Assembly (NCBI GenBank): GCA_037043455.1
Contig: JAWPHD010000296.1
Span: 186,001 to 250,000, forward strand
Length of the DNA stretch: 64,000 nucleotides
From: Cyrtodaria siliqua
Lineage: Eukaryota > Mollusca > Bivalvia > Adapedonta > Hiatellidae
Reading direction: 5' to 3'
In this document: positions 24,884-41,100 of the stretch, piece by piece
Layout: the number at the start of each line of letters is the position of its first letter
Position numbering within the stretch: position 1 is the stretch's first letter
The notes under the pieces: model-generated
Told to the model about the DNA's origin: nothing
The model's database searches: none
Seen by the model: only the letters and a program-made list of their open reading frames with translations
Position numbers and translations under genes: made by a program

Positions 24884-27800
24884 TGTACTTGTGAAGTGTC
24901 TGATATATACCCACTGGGACCATGGACGAGTACTTGTGAATTATCTGATATATGCCCACTGGGATCATGGACGTGTACTTGTGAAGTTTCTGATATATAC
25001 CCACTGGGACCATGGACGAGTACTTGTGAAGTGTCTGATATATACCCTCTGGGATCATGGACGTGTTATTGTGAAGTGTCTGAAATATACCCACTGGGAT
25101 CATGGACGTGTACTTGTGAAGTGTCTGATATATACCCTCTGGGATCATGGACGTGTAATTGTGAAGTGTCTGAAATATACCCACTAGGATCATGGACGTG
25201 TACTTGTGAAGTGTCTGATATATACCCTCTGGGATCATGGACGTGTAATTGTGAAATATCTGAAATGTACCCACTGGGATCAAGGAAGAGTACTTGTGAA
25301 GTGTCTGATATATACCCTCTGGGATCATGGACGTGTACTTGTGAAGTGTCTGAAATATACCCACTGGGACCATGGACGTGTACTTTTGAAGTGTCACGAG
25401 GAAGGACGACTGATATATACCCACTGGGACCATCGACGATTATTTGTGAAGTGTCTGATATATACCCACTGGGACCATGGACGTGTACCTGTGAAGTGTT
25501 TGATATATACCCACTGGGACCATGGACGAGTACTTGTGAAGTGTCTGATATATACCCACTGGGATCACGGACGTGTACTTGTGAAGTGTCTGATATATAC
25601 CCACTGGGATCATGGACGAGTACTTGTGAAGTGTCTGATATATACCCACTGGGACCATGGACGTGTACTTGTGAAGTGTCTGATATATACCCACTGGAAC
25701 CATGGACATGTACTTGTGAAGTGTCTGATATATACCCACTGGGACCATGGACGAGTACTTGTGAAGTGTCTGATATAAACCCACTGGGACCATGGACGTG
25801 TACTTGTGAAGTGTCTGATATATACCCACTGGGACCATGGACGAGTACTTGTCAAGTGTCTGATATATACCCACTGGGACCATGGACGAGTACTTGTCAA
25901 GTGTCTGATATATACCCACTGGGATCATGGATGTGTACTTGTGAAGTGTCTGATATATACCCACTGGGATCATGGACGAGTACTTGTGAAGTGTCTGATA
26001 TATACCCACTGGGACCATGGACGAGTACTTGTGAAGTGTCTGATATATACCCACTGGGACCATGGACGTGTACTTGTGAAGTGTCTGATATATACCCACT
26101 GGGACCATGGACGAGTACTTGTCAAGTGTCTGATATATACCCACTGGGACCATGGACGAGTACTTGTGAAGTGTCTGAAATATACCCACTGGGACCATGG
26201 AAGAGTACTTGTGAAGTGTCTGATATATACCCACTGGGATCATGGACGTGTACTTGTGAAGTGTCTGATATATACCCACTGGGATCATGGACGTGTACTT
26301 GTGAAGTGTCTGATATATACCCACTGGGACCATGGACGAGTACTTGTGAAGTGTCTGATATATACCCACTGGGATCATGGACGTGTACTTGTGAAGTTTC
26401 TGATATATACCCACTGGGACCATGGACGAGTACTTGTGAAGTGACTGATATATACCCACTGGTACCATGGACGTGTACTTGTGAAGTGTCTGATATATAC
26501 CCACTGGGACCATGGACGAGTACTTGTCAAGTGTCTGATATATACCCACTGGGACCATGGACGAGTACTTGTGAAGTGTCTGATATATACCCACTGGGAC
26601 CATGGAAGAGTACTTGTGAAGTGTCTGATATATACCCACTGGGATCATGGACGTGTACTTGTTAAGTGTCTGATGTATACCCACTGGGACCATGGACGAG
26701 TACTTGTGAAGTATCTGATATATACCCACTGGGATCATAGACGTGTACTTGTGAAGTGTCTGATATATACCCACTGGGACCATGGACGAGTACTTGTGAA
26801 GTGTCTGATATATACCCTCTGGGATCATGGACGTGTAATTGTGAAGTGTCTGATATATACCCACTGGGATCATGGACGTGTACTTTTGAAGTGTCACGAG
26901 GAAGGACGACTGATATATACCCACTGGGACCATCGACGATTATTTGTGAAGTGTCTGATATATACCCACTGGGACCATGGACGTGTACCTGTGAAGTGTT
27001 TGATATATACCCACTGGGACCATGGACGAGTACTTGTGAAGTGTCTGATATATACCCACTGGGATCACGGACGTGTACTTGTGAAGTGTCTGATATATAC
27101 CCACTGGGATCATGGACGAGTACTTGTGAAGTGTCTGATATATACCCACTGGGACCATGGACGTGTACTTGTGAAGTGTCTGATATATACCCACTGGAAC
27201 CATGGACATGTACTTGTGAAGTGTCTGATATATACCCACTGGGACCATGGACGAGTACTTGTGAAGTGTCTGATATAAACCCACTGGGACCATGGACGTG
27301 TACTTGTGAAGTGTCTGATATATACCCACTGGGACCATGGACGAGTACTTGTCAAGTGTCTGATATATACCTACTGGGACCATGGACGAGTACTTGTCAA
27401 GTGTTTGATATATACCCACTGGGATCATGGATGTGTACTTGTGAAGTGTCACGAGGAAGGACGACTGATATATACCCACTGGGACCATCGACGAGTATTT
27501 GTGTATTGTCTGATATATACCCACTGGGACCATGGACGTGTACTTGTGAAGTGTCTGATATATACCCACTGGGACCATGGACGTGTACTTGTGAAGTGTC
27601 TGATATATACCCACTTGGACCATGGACGTGTACTTGTGAAGTGTCTGATATATACCCACTGGGACCATGGACGAGTATTTGTGAAGTTTCTGATATATAC
27701 CCATTGGGACCATGGACGTGTACTTGTGACGTGTCTGATAAATACCCACTGGGACCATGGACGAGTACTTGTCAAGTGTCTGATATATACCCACTGGGAC

Positions 27801-30800
27801 CATGATCGTGTACTTGTCAAGTGTCTGATAAATACACACTGGGATCATGGATGTGTACTTGTGAAGTGTCTGATCTATACACACTGGGATCATGGACTAG
27901 TACTTGTGAAGTGTCTGATATATACCCACTGGGACCATGGGCGAGTACTTGTGAAGTGTCTGATATATACCCACCCGGATCATGGACGTGTACTTGTGAA
28001 GTGTCTGATATATAGCCACTGGGACCATGGACGAGTACTTGTGAAGTGTCTGATATATACCCACTGGGATCATGGACGTGTACTTGTGAAGTGTCTGATA
28101 TATACCCACTGGGACCATGGACGAGTACTTGTGAAGTGTCTGATATATACCCACTGGGATCATGGACGTGTACTTGTGAAGTGTCTGATATATACCCACT
28201 GGGATCATCGACGTGTACCTGTGAAGTGTCTGATATATACCCACTGGGACCATGGACGAGTACTTGTGAAGTGTCTGATATATACCCACTGGGATCACGG
28301 ACGAGTACTTGTGAAGTGTCTGATATATATCCACTGGGATCATGGACGAGTACTTGTGAAGTGTCTGATATATACCCACTGGGACCATGGACGTGTACTT
28401 GTGAAGTGTCTGATATATACCCACTGGGACCATGGACGTGTACTTGTGAAGCGTCTGATATATACCCACTGGGACCATGGACGTGTATTTGTCAAGTGTC
28501 TGATATATACTCACTGGGATCATGGATGTGTACTTGTGAAGTGTCTGATCTATACCCACTGGGATCATGGACGAGTACTTGTGAAGTGCCTGATATATAC
28601 CCACTGGGACCATGGGCGAGTACTTGTGAAGTGACTGATATATACCCACCCGGATCATGGACGTGTACTTGTGAAGTGTCTGATATATAGCCACTGGGAC
28701 CATGGACGAGTACTTGTGAAGTGTCTGATATATACCCACTGGGATCATGGACGTGTACTTGTGAAGTGTCTGATATATACCCACTGGGACCATGGACGAG
28801 TACTTGTGAAGTGTCTGATATATACCCACTGGGATCATGGATGTGTACTTGTGAAGTGTCTGATATATACCCACTGGGATCATGGACGTGTACCTGTGAA
28901 GTGTCTGATATATACCCACTGGGACCATGGACGAGTACTTGTAAAGTTTCTGATATATACCTACTGGGATCACGGACGAGTACTTGTGAAGTGTCTGATA
29001 TATACCCACTGGGATCATGGACGAGTACTTGTGAAGTGTCTGATATATACCCACTGGGATCATGGACGTGTACTTGTGAAGTGTCTGATATATACCCACT
29101 GGGACCATGGACGTGTACTTGTGAAGTGTCTGATATATACCCACTGGGACCATGGACGTGTACTTGTGAAGCGTCTGATATATACCCACTGGGACCATGG
29201 ACGAGTACTTGTGAAGTGTCTGATATAAACCCACTGGGACCATGGACGTGTACTTGTGAAGTGTCTGATATATACCCACTGGGACCATGGACGAGTACTT
29301 GTCAAGTGTCTGATATATACCCACTGGGATCATGGACGTGTACTTGTGAAGTGTCTGATATATACCCACTGAGACCATGGACGAGTACTTCTGAAGTGTC
29401 TGATATATACCCACTGGGACCATGGAAGAGTACTTGTCAAGTGTCTGATATATACCCACTGGGATCATGGACGTGTAATTGTGAAGTGTCTGATATATAC
29501 CCACAGGGACCATGCACGAGTACTTGTGAAGTATCTGATATATACCCACTGGGATCATGGACGTGTACTTGTGAAGTGTCTGATATATACCCACTGGGAC
29601 CATGGACGAGTACTTGTGAAGTGTCTGATATATACCCTCTGGGATCATGGACGTGTAATTTTGAAGTGTCTGATATATACCCACTGGGATCATGGACGTG
29701 TACTTGTGAAGTGTCTGATTTATACCCACTGGGATCATGGACGTGTACTTGTGAAGTGTCACGAGGAAGGACGACTGATATATACCCACTGGGACCATCG
29801 ACGAGTATTTGTGAAGTGTCTGATATATACCCACTGGGACCATGGACGTGTTCTTGTGAAGTGTCTGATATATACCCACTGGGACCATGGACGTGTACTT
29901 GTGAAGTGTCTGATATATACCCACTGGGACCATGGACGTGTACTTGTGAAGTGTCTGATATCTACCCACTGGGACCATGGACGTGTGCTTGTGAAGTCTC
30001 TGATATATACCCACTGGGAACATGGACGTGTACTTGTGAAGTGTCTGATATATACCCACTGGGACCATGGACGAGTACTTGTGAAGTGTCTGATATATAC
30101 CCACTGGGACCATTGACGTGTACTTGTGAAGTGTCTGATATATACCCTCTGGGACCATGGACGTGTACTTGTAAAGTGTCTGATATATACCCACTGGGAC
30201 CATGGACGTGTACTTGTGAAGTGTCACTGGGATCATGAACGTTTACTTGTGAAGTGTCTGATATATACCCACTGGGACCATGGACGTGTACTTGTGAAAG
30301 GTCTGATATATTCCCACTGGGATCAAGGACGTATACTTGTGAAGTGTCTGATATATACCCACTGGGATCATGGACGTGTACTTGTGAAGTGTCTGATATA
30401 TACCCACTGGGACCATGGACGTGTACTTGTGAGTGTCTGATATATACCCACTGGGACCATGGACGTGTACTTTTGAAGAGTCTGATATATACGCACTGGG
30501 ACCATGGACGTGTACTTGTGAAGTGTCTGATATATACCCACTGGGACCATGGACGTGTACTTGTGAAGTGTCTGATATATACCCACTGGGACCATGTACG
30601 TGTACTTGTGAAGTGTCTGATATATATCCACTGGGACCATGGACGTGTACTTGTGAAGTGTCTGATATATACTCACTGATATATACCCACTGGGACCATG
30701 GACGTGTTCTTGTGAAGTGTCTGATATATACCCTCTGGGATCATGGACGTGTACTTGTGAAGTGTCTGATATATACCCACTGGGACCATGGACGTGTACT

Positions 30801-32163
30801 TGTGAAGTGTCTGATATATACCCACTGGGACCATGGACGTGTACTTGTGAAGTGTCTGATATATATCCACTGGGACCATGGACGTGTACTTGTGAAGTGT
30901 CTGATATATACTCACTGATATATACCCACTGGGACCATGGACGTGTACTTGTGAAGTGTCTGATATATACCCTCTGGGATCATGGACGTGTAATTGTGAA
31001 GTGTCTGATTTATACCCACTGGGATCATGGACGTGTACTTGTAAAGTGTCACGAGGAAGGACGACTTATATATACCCACTGGGACCATGGACGAGTATTT
31101 GTGAAGTGTCTGATATATACCCACTGGGACCATGGACGTGTACATGTGAAGTGACTGATATATACCCACTGGGACCATGGATGAGTACTTGTGAAGTGTC
31201 TGATATATAACCACTGGGATCACGGACGTGTACTTGTGAAGTGTCTGATATATACCCACTGGGATCATGGACGAGTACTTGTGAAGTGTCTGATATATAC
31301 CCGCTGGGACCATGGACGTGTACTTGTGAAGTGTCTGATATATACCCACTGGGAACATGGACGTGTACTTGTGAAGTGTCTGATATATACCCACTGGGAC
31401 CATGGACGAGTACTTTTGAAGTGTCTGATATATACCCACTGGGACCCTTGACGTGTACTTGTGAAGTGTCTGATATATACCCACTGGGACCATGGACGTG
31501 TACTTGTGAAGTGTCTGATATATACCCACTGGGACCACGGACGTGTACTTGTGAAGTGTCACTGGGATCATGGACGTTTACTTGTGAAGTGTCTGATATA
31601 TACCCACTGGGACCATGGACGTGTACTTGTGAAAGGTCTGATATATACCCACTGGGATCATGGACGTATACTTGTGAAGTGTCTGATATATACCCACTGG
31701 GATCATGGACGTGTACTTGTGAAGTGTCTGATATATACCCACTGGGACCATGGACGTGTACTTGTGAAGTGTCACGAGGAATGACGATTGATATATACCC
31801 ACTGGGACCATGGACGTGTACTTGTGAAGTGTCTGATATATACCCACTGGGACCATGGACGTGTACTTGTGAAGTGTCTGATATATACCCACTGGGACCA
31901 TGGACGTGTACTTGTGAAGTGTCTGATATATACCCACTGGGACCATGGACGTGTACTTCTGAAGTGTCTGATATATACCCACTGGGACCATGGACGTGTA
32001 CTTGTGAAGTGTCTGATATATACCCACTGGGACCATGGACGTGTACTTGTGAAGTGTCTGATATATACCCACTGGGACCATGGACGAGTACTCGTGAAGT
32101 GTCTGATATATACCCACTGGGACCATGGACGTGTACTTGTGAAGTGTCTGATATATACCCACA
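24884..32163. repeat. Higher-order block D2 of the satellite, near-identical to D1
   Basis: Tandem copy of 17590-24883; private variants are shared in order up to about 32160, where the D2 copy has CCCACAGGACC in place of CCCACTGGGACC. The very high identity implies recent duplication or homogenisation, or possibly an assembly error. Confidence 0.85.
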
Positions 32164-35100
32164 GGACCATGGACGTGTACTTGTGAAGTGTCTGATATAT
32201 ACCCACTGGGAACATGGACGTGTACTTGTGAAGTGTCTGATATATACCCACTGGGACCATGGACGAGTACTTGTGAAGTGTCTGATATATACCCACTGGG
32301 ACCATTGACGTGTACTTGTGAAGTGTCTGATATATACCCACTGGGACCGTGGACGTGTACGTGTGAAGTGTCTGATATATACCCACTGGGACCATGGACG
32401 TGTACTTGTGAAGTGTCACTGGGATCATGGACGTTTACTTGTGAAGTGTCTGGTATATACCCACTGGGACCATGGACGTGTACTTGTGAAGTGTCTGATA
32501 TATACCCACTGGGATCTTGGACGTGTACTTGTGAAGTGTCTGATATATACCCACTGGGATCATGGACGTGTACTTGTGAAGTGTCTGATATATACCCACT
32601 GGGACCATGGACGTGTACTTGTGAAGTGTCACGAGGAAGGACGACTGATATATACCCACTGGGACCATGGACGTGTACTGTGAAGTGTCTGATATATACC
32701 CACTGGGACCATGGACATGTACTTGTGAAGTTTCTGATATATACCCACTGGGACCATGGACGTGTACTTGTGAAGTGTCTGATATATACCCACTGGGACC
32801 ATGGACGTGTACTTGTGAAGTGTCTGATATATACCCACTGGGATCTTGGACGTGTACTTGTGAAGTGTCTGATATATACCCACTGTGATCATGGACGTGT
32901 ACTTGTGAAGTGTCTGATATATACCCACTGGGACCATGGACGTGTACTTGTGAAGTGTCACGAGGAAGGACGACTGATATATACCCACTGGGACCATGGA
33001 CGTGTACTGTGAAGTGTCTGATATATACCCACTGGGACCATGGACGTGTACGTGTGAAGTTTCACGAGGAAGGACGACTGATATATACCCACTGTGACCA
33101 TGGACGTGTACTTGTGAAGTGTCTGATATATACCCACTGATATATACCCACTGGGACCATGGACGTGTACTTGTGAAGTGTCTGATATATACCCTCTGGG
33201 ATCATGGACGTGTAATTGTGAAGTGTCTGATATATACCCACTGGGATCATGGACGTTTACTTGTGAAGTGTCTGATTTATACCCACTGGGATCATGGACC
33301 TGTACTTGTGAAGTGTCACGAGGAAGGACGACTGATATATACCCACTGGGACCATGGACGAGTACTTGTGAAGTGTCTGATATATACCCACTGGGACCAT
33401 GGACGTGTACTTGTGAAGTGTCTGATATATACCCACTGGGACCATGGACTTGTACTTGTGAAATGTCTGATAGATACCCACTGGGACCATGGACGAGTAC
33501 TTGTGAAGTGTCTGATATATACCCACTGGGACCATGGACGTGTACTTTCGAAGTGTTTGATATATACCCACTGGGACCATGAACGTGTACTCGTGAAGTG
33601 TATGATATATACACATGGACGTGTACTTGTGAAGTGTCACGAGGAAGGAAGACTGATATATACCCACTGGGACCATGGACGTGTACTTATGAAGTGTCTG
33701 ATATATACACACTGGGACCATGGACATGTACTTGTGAAGTGTCACGAGGAAGGACGACTGATAAATACTTACTGAAACCATGGACGTGTACTTGTGAAGT
33801 GTCTGAAATATACCCACTGGGACCATCGACGTGTACTTGTGAAGTGTCACGAGGAAGGACGACTGATATATACCCACTGGGACCATGGACGTGTACTTGT
33901 GAAGTGTCTGATATATACCCACTGGGACCTTGGACGTGTACTGGAGAAGTGTCTGATATATACCCACTGGGACCATGGACGTGTACTTGTGAAGTGTCTG
34001 ATATATACCCACTGGGACCATGGACGTGTACTTGTGAAGTGTCACGAGGAAGCACGACTAATATATACCCACTGGGACCATGGACGTGTACTTGTGAAGT
34101 GTCTGATATATACCCACTGGGACCATGGACGTGTACTTGTGAAGTGTCTGCTATATACCCACTGGGACCATGGTCGTGTACTTGTGAAGTGTCTGATATA
34201 TATCCACTGGGACTATGGACGTGTACTTGTGAAGTGTCTGATATATACCCACTGGGACCATGGACGAGTACTTGTGAAGTGTCTGATATATACCCACTGG
34301 GACCATGGACGTGTACTTGTGAAGTGTCTGATATATACCCACTGGGACCATGGACTTGTACTTGTGAAATGTCTGATAGATACCCACTGGGACCATGGAC
34401 GAGTACTTGTGAAGTGTCTGATATATACCCACTGGGACCATGGACGTGTACTTTCGAAGTGTTTGATATATACCCACTGGGACCATGAACGTGTACTCGT
34501 GAAGTGTATGATATATACCCACTGGGACCATGGGCGTGTACTTGTGAAGTGTCTGATATATACCCACTGGGATCATGGACGTGTACTTGTGAAGTGTCTG
34601 ATATATACCCACTGGGATCATGGACGTGTACTTGTGAAGTGTCTGATTTATACCCACTGAGATCATGGACCTGTACTTGTGAAGTGTCACGAGGAAGGAC
34701 GACTGATATATACCCACTGGGACCATCGACGAGTATTTGTCAAGTGTCTGATATATACCCACTTGGACCATGGACGTGTACCTGTGAAGTGTCTGATATA
34801 TACCCACTGGGACCACGGACGAGTACTTGTGAAGTGTCTGATATATACCCACTGGGATCACGGACGTGTACTTGTGAAGTGTCTGATATATACCCACTGG
34901 GATCATGGACGAGTACTTGTGAAGTGTCTGATATATACCCACTGGGACCATGCACGTGTACTTGTGAAGTGTCTGATATATACCCACTGGGACCATGGAC
35001 GTGTACTTGTGAAGTGTCTGATATATACCCACTCGGACCATGGACGAGTACTTGTGAAGTGTCTGATATATACCCACTGGGACCATTGACGTGTGCTTGT

Positions 35101-38100
35101 GAAGTGTCTGATATATACCCACTGGGACCATGGACGTGTACTTGTGAAGTGTCACTGGGATCATGGACGTGTACTTGTGAAGTGTCTGATATATACCCAC
35201 TGGGACCATGGACGTGTACTTGTGAAGTGTCTGATATAGACCCACTGGGATCATGGACGTGTACTTGTGAAGTGTCTGATATATACCCACTGGGATCATG
35301 GACGTGTACTTGTGAAGTGTCACTGGGATCATGGACATGTACTTGTGAAGTGTCACTGATAAATACTTACTGGAACCATGGACGTTTACTTGTGAAGTGT
35401 CTGATATATACCCACTGGGACCATGGACGTGTACTTGTGAAGTGTCACTGGGATCATGGACATGTACTTGTGAAGTGTCACTGATAAATACTTACTGGAA
35501 CCATGGACGTTTACTTGTGAAGTGTCTGATATATACCCACTGGGACCATGGACGTGTACTTGTGAAGTGTCTGATATAGACCCACTGGGATCATGGACGT
35601 GTACTTGTGAAGTGTCTGATATATACCCACTGGGACCATGGACGTGTACTTGTGAAGTGTCTGATATATACCCACTGGGACCTTAGACGTGTACTTGTGA
35701 AGTGTCTGATATATACCCACTGGGACCATGGACGTGTACTTGTGAAGTGTCTGATATAAACCCACTGGGACCATGGACGTGTACTTGTGAAGTGTCACGA
35801 GGAAGGACAACTAATATATACCCACTGGGACCATGGACGTGTACTTGTGAAGTGTCTGATATATACCCACTGGGACCATGGACGTGTACTTGTGAAGTGT
35901 CTGATATATACCCACTGGGACCATGGACGTGTACTTGTGAAGTGTCTGATATATACCCACTGGAACCATGTACGTGTACTTGTGAAGAGTCTGATATATA
36001 TCCACTGGGACCATGGACGTGTACTTGTGAAGTATCTGATATATACCCACTGGGACCATGGACGCGTACTTGTGAAGTGTCTGATATATACCCACTGGGA
36101 CCATGGACGAGTACTTGTGATGTGTCTGATATATACCCACTGGTACCATGGACGTGTACTTGTGAAGTGTCTGATATATACCCACTGGGACCATGGTCTT
36201 GTACTTGTGAAATGTCTGATAGATACCCACTGGGACCATGGACGAGTACTTGTGAAGTGTCGGATATATACCCACTGGGACCATGGACGTGTACTTTCGA
36301 AGTGTTTGATATATACCCACTGGGACCATGAACGTGTACTCGTGAAGTGTATGATATATACCCACTGGGACCATGGGCGTGTACTTGTGAAGTGTCTGAT
36401 ATATACCCACTGGGATCATGGACGTGTACTTGTGAAGTGTCTGATATATACCCACTGGGACCATGGACGTGTACTTGTGAAGTGTCTGATATATACCCAG
36501 TGGGATCATGGACGTGTACTTGTGAAGTGTCTGATATATACCCACTGGGATCATGGAAGTGTACTTGTGAAGTGTCTGATATATACCCACTGGGACCATG
36601 GACGTGTACTTGTGAAGTGTCACGAGGAAGGACGACTGATATTACCCACTGGGACCATGGACGTGTACTTGTGAAGTGTCTGATATATACCCACTGGGAC
36701 CATGGACGTGTACTTGTGAAGTGTCACGAGGAAGGACGACTGATACATACCCACTGGGACCATGGACGTGTACTTTTGAAGTGTCTGATATATACCCACT
36801 GGGATCATGAACGTGTACTTGTGAAGTGTCTGATATATACCCACTGGGACCATGGACGTGTACTTGTGAAGTGTCTGATATATACCCACTGGGACAATGG
36901 ACGTGCACTTGTGAAGTGTCTGATATATACCCACTGGGACCATGGACGTGTACTTGTGAAGTGTCTGATATATACCCACTGGGACCATGGACTTGTACTT
37001 GTGAAATGTCTGATAGATACCCACTGGGACCATGGACGAGTACTTGTGAAGTGTCGGATTTATATCCAAGGGGACCATGGACGTGTACTTTCGAAGTGTT
37101 TGATATATACCCACTGGGACCATGAACGTGTACTCGTGAAGTGTATGATATATACCCACTGATATATACCCACTGGGACCATGGACGTGTACTTGTGATG
37201 TGTCTGATATATACCCACTGGGAACATGGACGTGTACTTGTGAAGTGTCTGATATATACCCACTGGGACCATGTACGTGTACTTGTGAAGTGTCTGATAT
37301 ATACCCACTGGGACCATGGACGTGTACTTGTGAAGTGTCTGATATATACCCACTGGGACCATGGACTTGTACTTGTGAAATGTCTGATAGATACCCACTG
37401 GGACCATGGACGAGTACTTGTGAAGTGTCAGATATATACCCACTGGGACCATGGACGTGTACTTTCGAAGTGTTTGATATATACCCACTGGGACCATGAA
37501 CGTGTACTCGTGAAGTGTATGATATATACCCACTGGGACCATGGGCGTGTACTTGTGAAGTGTCTGATATATACCCACTGGGATCATGGACGTGTACTTG
37601 TGAAGTGTCTGATATATACCCACTGGGACCATGGACGTGTACTTGTGAAGTGTCTGATATATACCCAGTGGGATCATGGACGTGTACTTGTGAAGTGTCT
37701 GATATATACCCACTGGGATCATGGACGTGTACTTGTTAAGTGTCACGAGGAAGGACGACTGATACATACCCACTGGGACCATGGACGTGTACTTTTGAAG
37801 TGTCTGATATATACCCACTGGGACCATGGACGTGTACTTGTGAAGTGTCTGATATATACCCACTGGGATCTTGGACGTGTACTTGTGAAGTGTCTGATAT
37901 ATACCCACTGGGATCATGGACGTGTACTTGTGAAGTGTCTGATATATACCCACTGGGACCATGGACGTGTACTTGTGAAGTGTCACGAGGAAGGACGACT
38001 GATATATACCCACTGGGACTATGGACGTGTACTGTGAAGTGTCTGATATATACCCACTGGGACCATGGACATGTACTTGTGAAGAGTCTGATATATACCC

Positions 38101-41100
38101 ACTGGGACCATGGACGTGTACTTGTGAAGTGTCTGATATATACCCACTGAGACCATGGACGTGTACTTGTGAAGTGTCTGATATATACCCACTGGGATCT
38201 TGGACGTGTACTTGTGAAGTGTCTGATATATACCCACTGGGATCATGGACGTGTACTTGTGAAGTGTCTGATATATACCCACTGGGACCATGGACGTGTA
38301 CTTGTGAAGTGTCACGAGGAAGGACGACTGATATATACCCACTGGGACCATGGACGTGTACTGTGAAGTGTCTGATATATACCCACTGGGACCATGGACG
38401 TGTACTTGTGAAGTGCCACGAGGAAGGACGACTGATATATACCCACTTTGACCATGGACGTGTACTTGTGAAGTGTCTGATATATACCCACTGATAAATA
38501 CCCACTGGGACCATGGACGTGTACTTGTGAAGTGTCTGATATATACCCTCTGGGATCATGGACGTGTAATTGTGAAGTGTCTGATATATACCCACTGGGA
38601 TCATGGACGTGTACTTGTGAAGTGTCTGATTTATACCCACTGGGATCATGGACCTGTACTTGTGAAGTGTCACGAGGAAGGACGACTGATATATACCCAC
38701 AAGGACCATCGACGAGTATTTGTGAAGTGTCTGATATATACCCACTGGGACCATGGACGTGTACGTGTGAAGTGTCTGATATATACCCACTGGGACCATG
38801 GACGTGTACTTGTGAAGTGTCACTGGGATCATGGACGTTTACTTGTAAAGTGTCCGATATATACCCACTGGGACCATGGACGAAGACTTGTAAAGTGTCC
38901 GATATATACCCACTGGGACCATGGACGAGTACTTGTGAAGTGTCTGATATATACCCACTGGGACCATGGACGTGTACTTGTGAAGTGTCTGATATATACC
39001 CACTGATATATACCCACTGGGACCATGGACGTGTACTTGTGAAGTGTCTGATATATACCCTCTGGGATCATGGACGTGTAATTGTGAAGTGTCTGATATA
39101 TACCCACTGGGATCATGGACGTGTACTTGTGAAGTGTCTGATTTATACCCACTGGGATCATGGACCTGTACTTGTGAAGTGTCACGAGGAAGGACGACTG
39201 ATATATACCCACTGGGACCATCGACGAGTATTTCTGAAGTGTCTGATATATACCCACTGGGACCATGGACGTGTACCTGTGAAGTGTCCGATATATACCC
39301 ACTGGGACCATGGACGAGTACTTGTGAAGTGTCTGATATATACCCACTGGGATCACGGACGTGTACTTGTGAAGTGTCTGATATATACCCACTGGGATCA
39401 TGGACGAGTACTTGTGAAGTGTCTGATATATACCCACTGGGACCATGGACGTGTACTTGTGAAGTGTCTGATATATACCCACTGGGACCATGGACGTGTA
39501 CTTGTGAAGTGTCTGATATATACCCACTGGGACCATGGACGAGTACTTGTGAAGTGTCTGATATATACCCACTGGGACCATGGACGTGTACTTGTGAAGT
39601 GTCTGATATATACCCACTGGGACCATGGACGTGCACTTGTGAAGTGTCTGATATATACCCAAGGGGAACATGGACGTGTACTTGTGAAGTGTCTGATATA
39701 TACCCACTGGGACCATGGACGAGTTCTTGTGAAGTGTCTGATATATACCCACTGGGACCATGGACGTGTACTTGTGAAGTGTCTGATATATACCCACTGG
39801 GACCATGGACGTGTACGTGTGAAGTGTCTGATATATACCCACTGGGACCATGGACGTGTACTTGTGAAGTGTCACTGGGATCATGGACGTTTACTTGTGA
39901 AGTGTCTGGTATATACCCACTGGGACCATGGACGTGTACTTGTGAAGTGTCTGATATATACCCACTGGGATCTTGGACGTGTACTTGTGAAGTGTCTGAT
40001 ATATACCCACTGGGATCATGGACGTGTACTTGTGAAGTGTCTGATATATACCCACTGGGACCATGGACGTGTACTTGTGAAGTGTCACGAGGAAGGACGA
40101 CTGATATATACCCACTGGGACCATGGACGTATACTGTGAAGTGTCTGATATATACCCACTGGGACCATGGACATGTACTTGTGAAGTGTCTGATATATAC
40201 CCACTGGGACCATGGACGTGTACTTGTGAAGTGTCTGATATATACCCACTGGGACCATGGACGTGTACTTGTGAAGTGTCTGATATATACCCACTGGGAT
40301 CTTGGACGTGTACTTGTGAAGTGTCTGATATATACCCACTGGGATCATGGACGTGTACTTGTGAAGTGTCTGATATATACCCACTGGGACCATGGACGTG
40401 TACTTGTGAAGTGTCACGAGGAAGGACGACTGATATATACCCACTGGGACCATGGACGTGTACTGTGAAGTGTCTGATATATAACCACTGGGACCATGGA
40501 CGTGTACTTGTGAAGTGTCTGATATATACCCACTGATATATACCCACTGGGACCATGGACGTGTACTTGTGAAGTGTCTGATATATACCCTCTGGGATCA
40601 TGGACGTGTAATTGTGAAGTGTCTGATATATACCCACTGGGATCATGGACGTTTACTTGTGAAGTATCTGATTTATACCCACTGGGATCATGGACCTGTA
40701 CTTGTGAAGTGTCACGAGGAAGGACGACTGATATATACCCACTGGGACCATCGACGAGTATTTGTGAAGTGTCTGATATATACCCACTGGGACCATGGAC
40801 GTGTACCAGTGAAGTGTCTGATATATACCCACTGGGACCATGGACGAGTACTTGTGAAGTGTCTGATATATACCCACTGGGATCACGGACGTGTACTTGT
40901 GAAGTGTCTGATATATACCCACTGGGATCATGGACGAGTACTTGTGAAGTGTCTGATATATACCCACTGGGACCATGGACGTGTACTTGTGAAGTGTCAA
41001 CAGGAAGGAAAACTGATATATACCCACTGGGACCATGGACGTGTACTTGTGAAGTGTCTGATATATACCCACTGGGACCATGGACGTGTACTTGTGAAGT

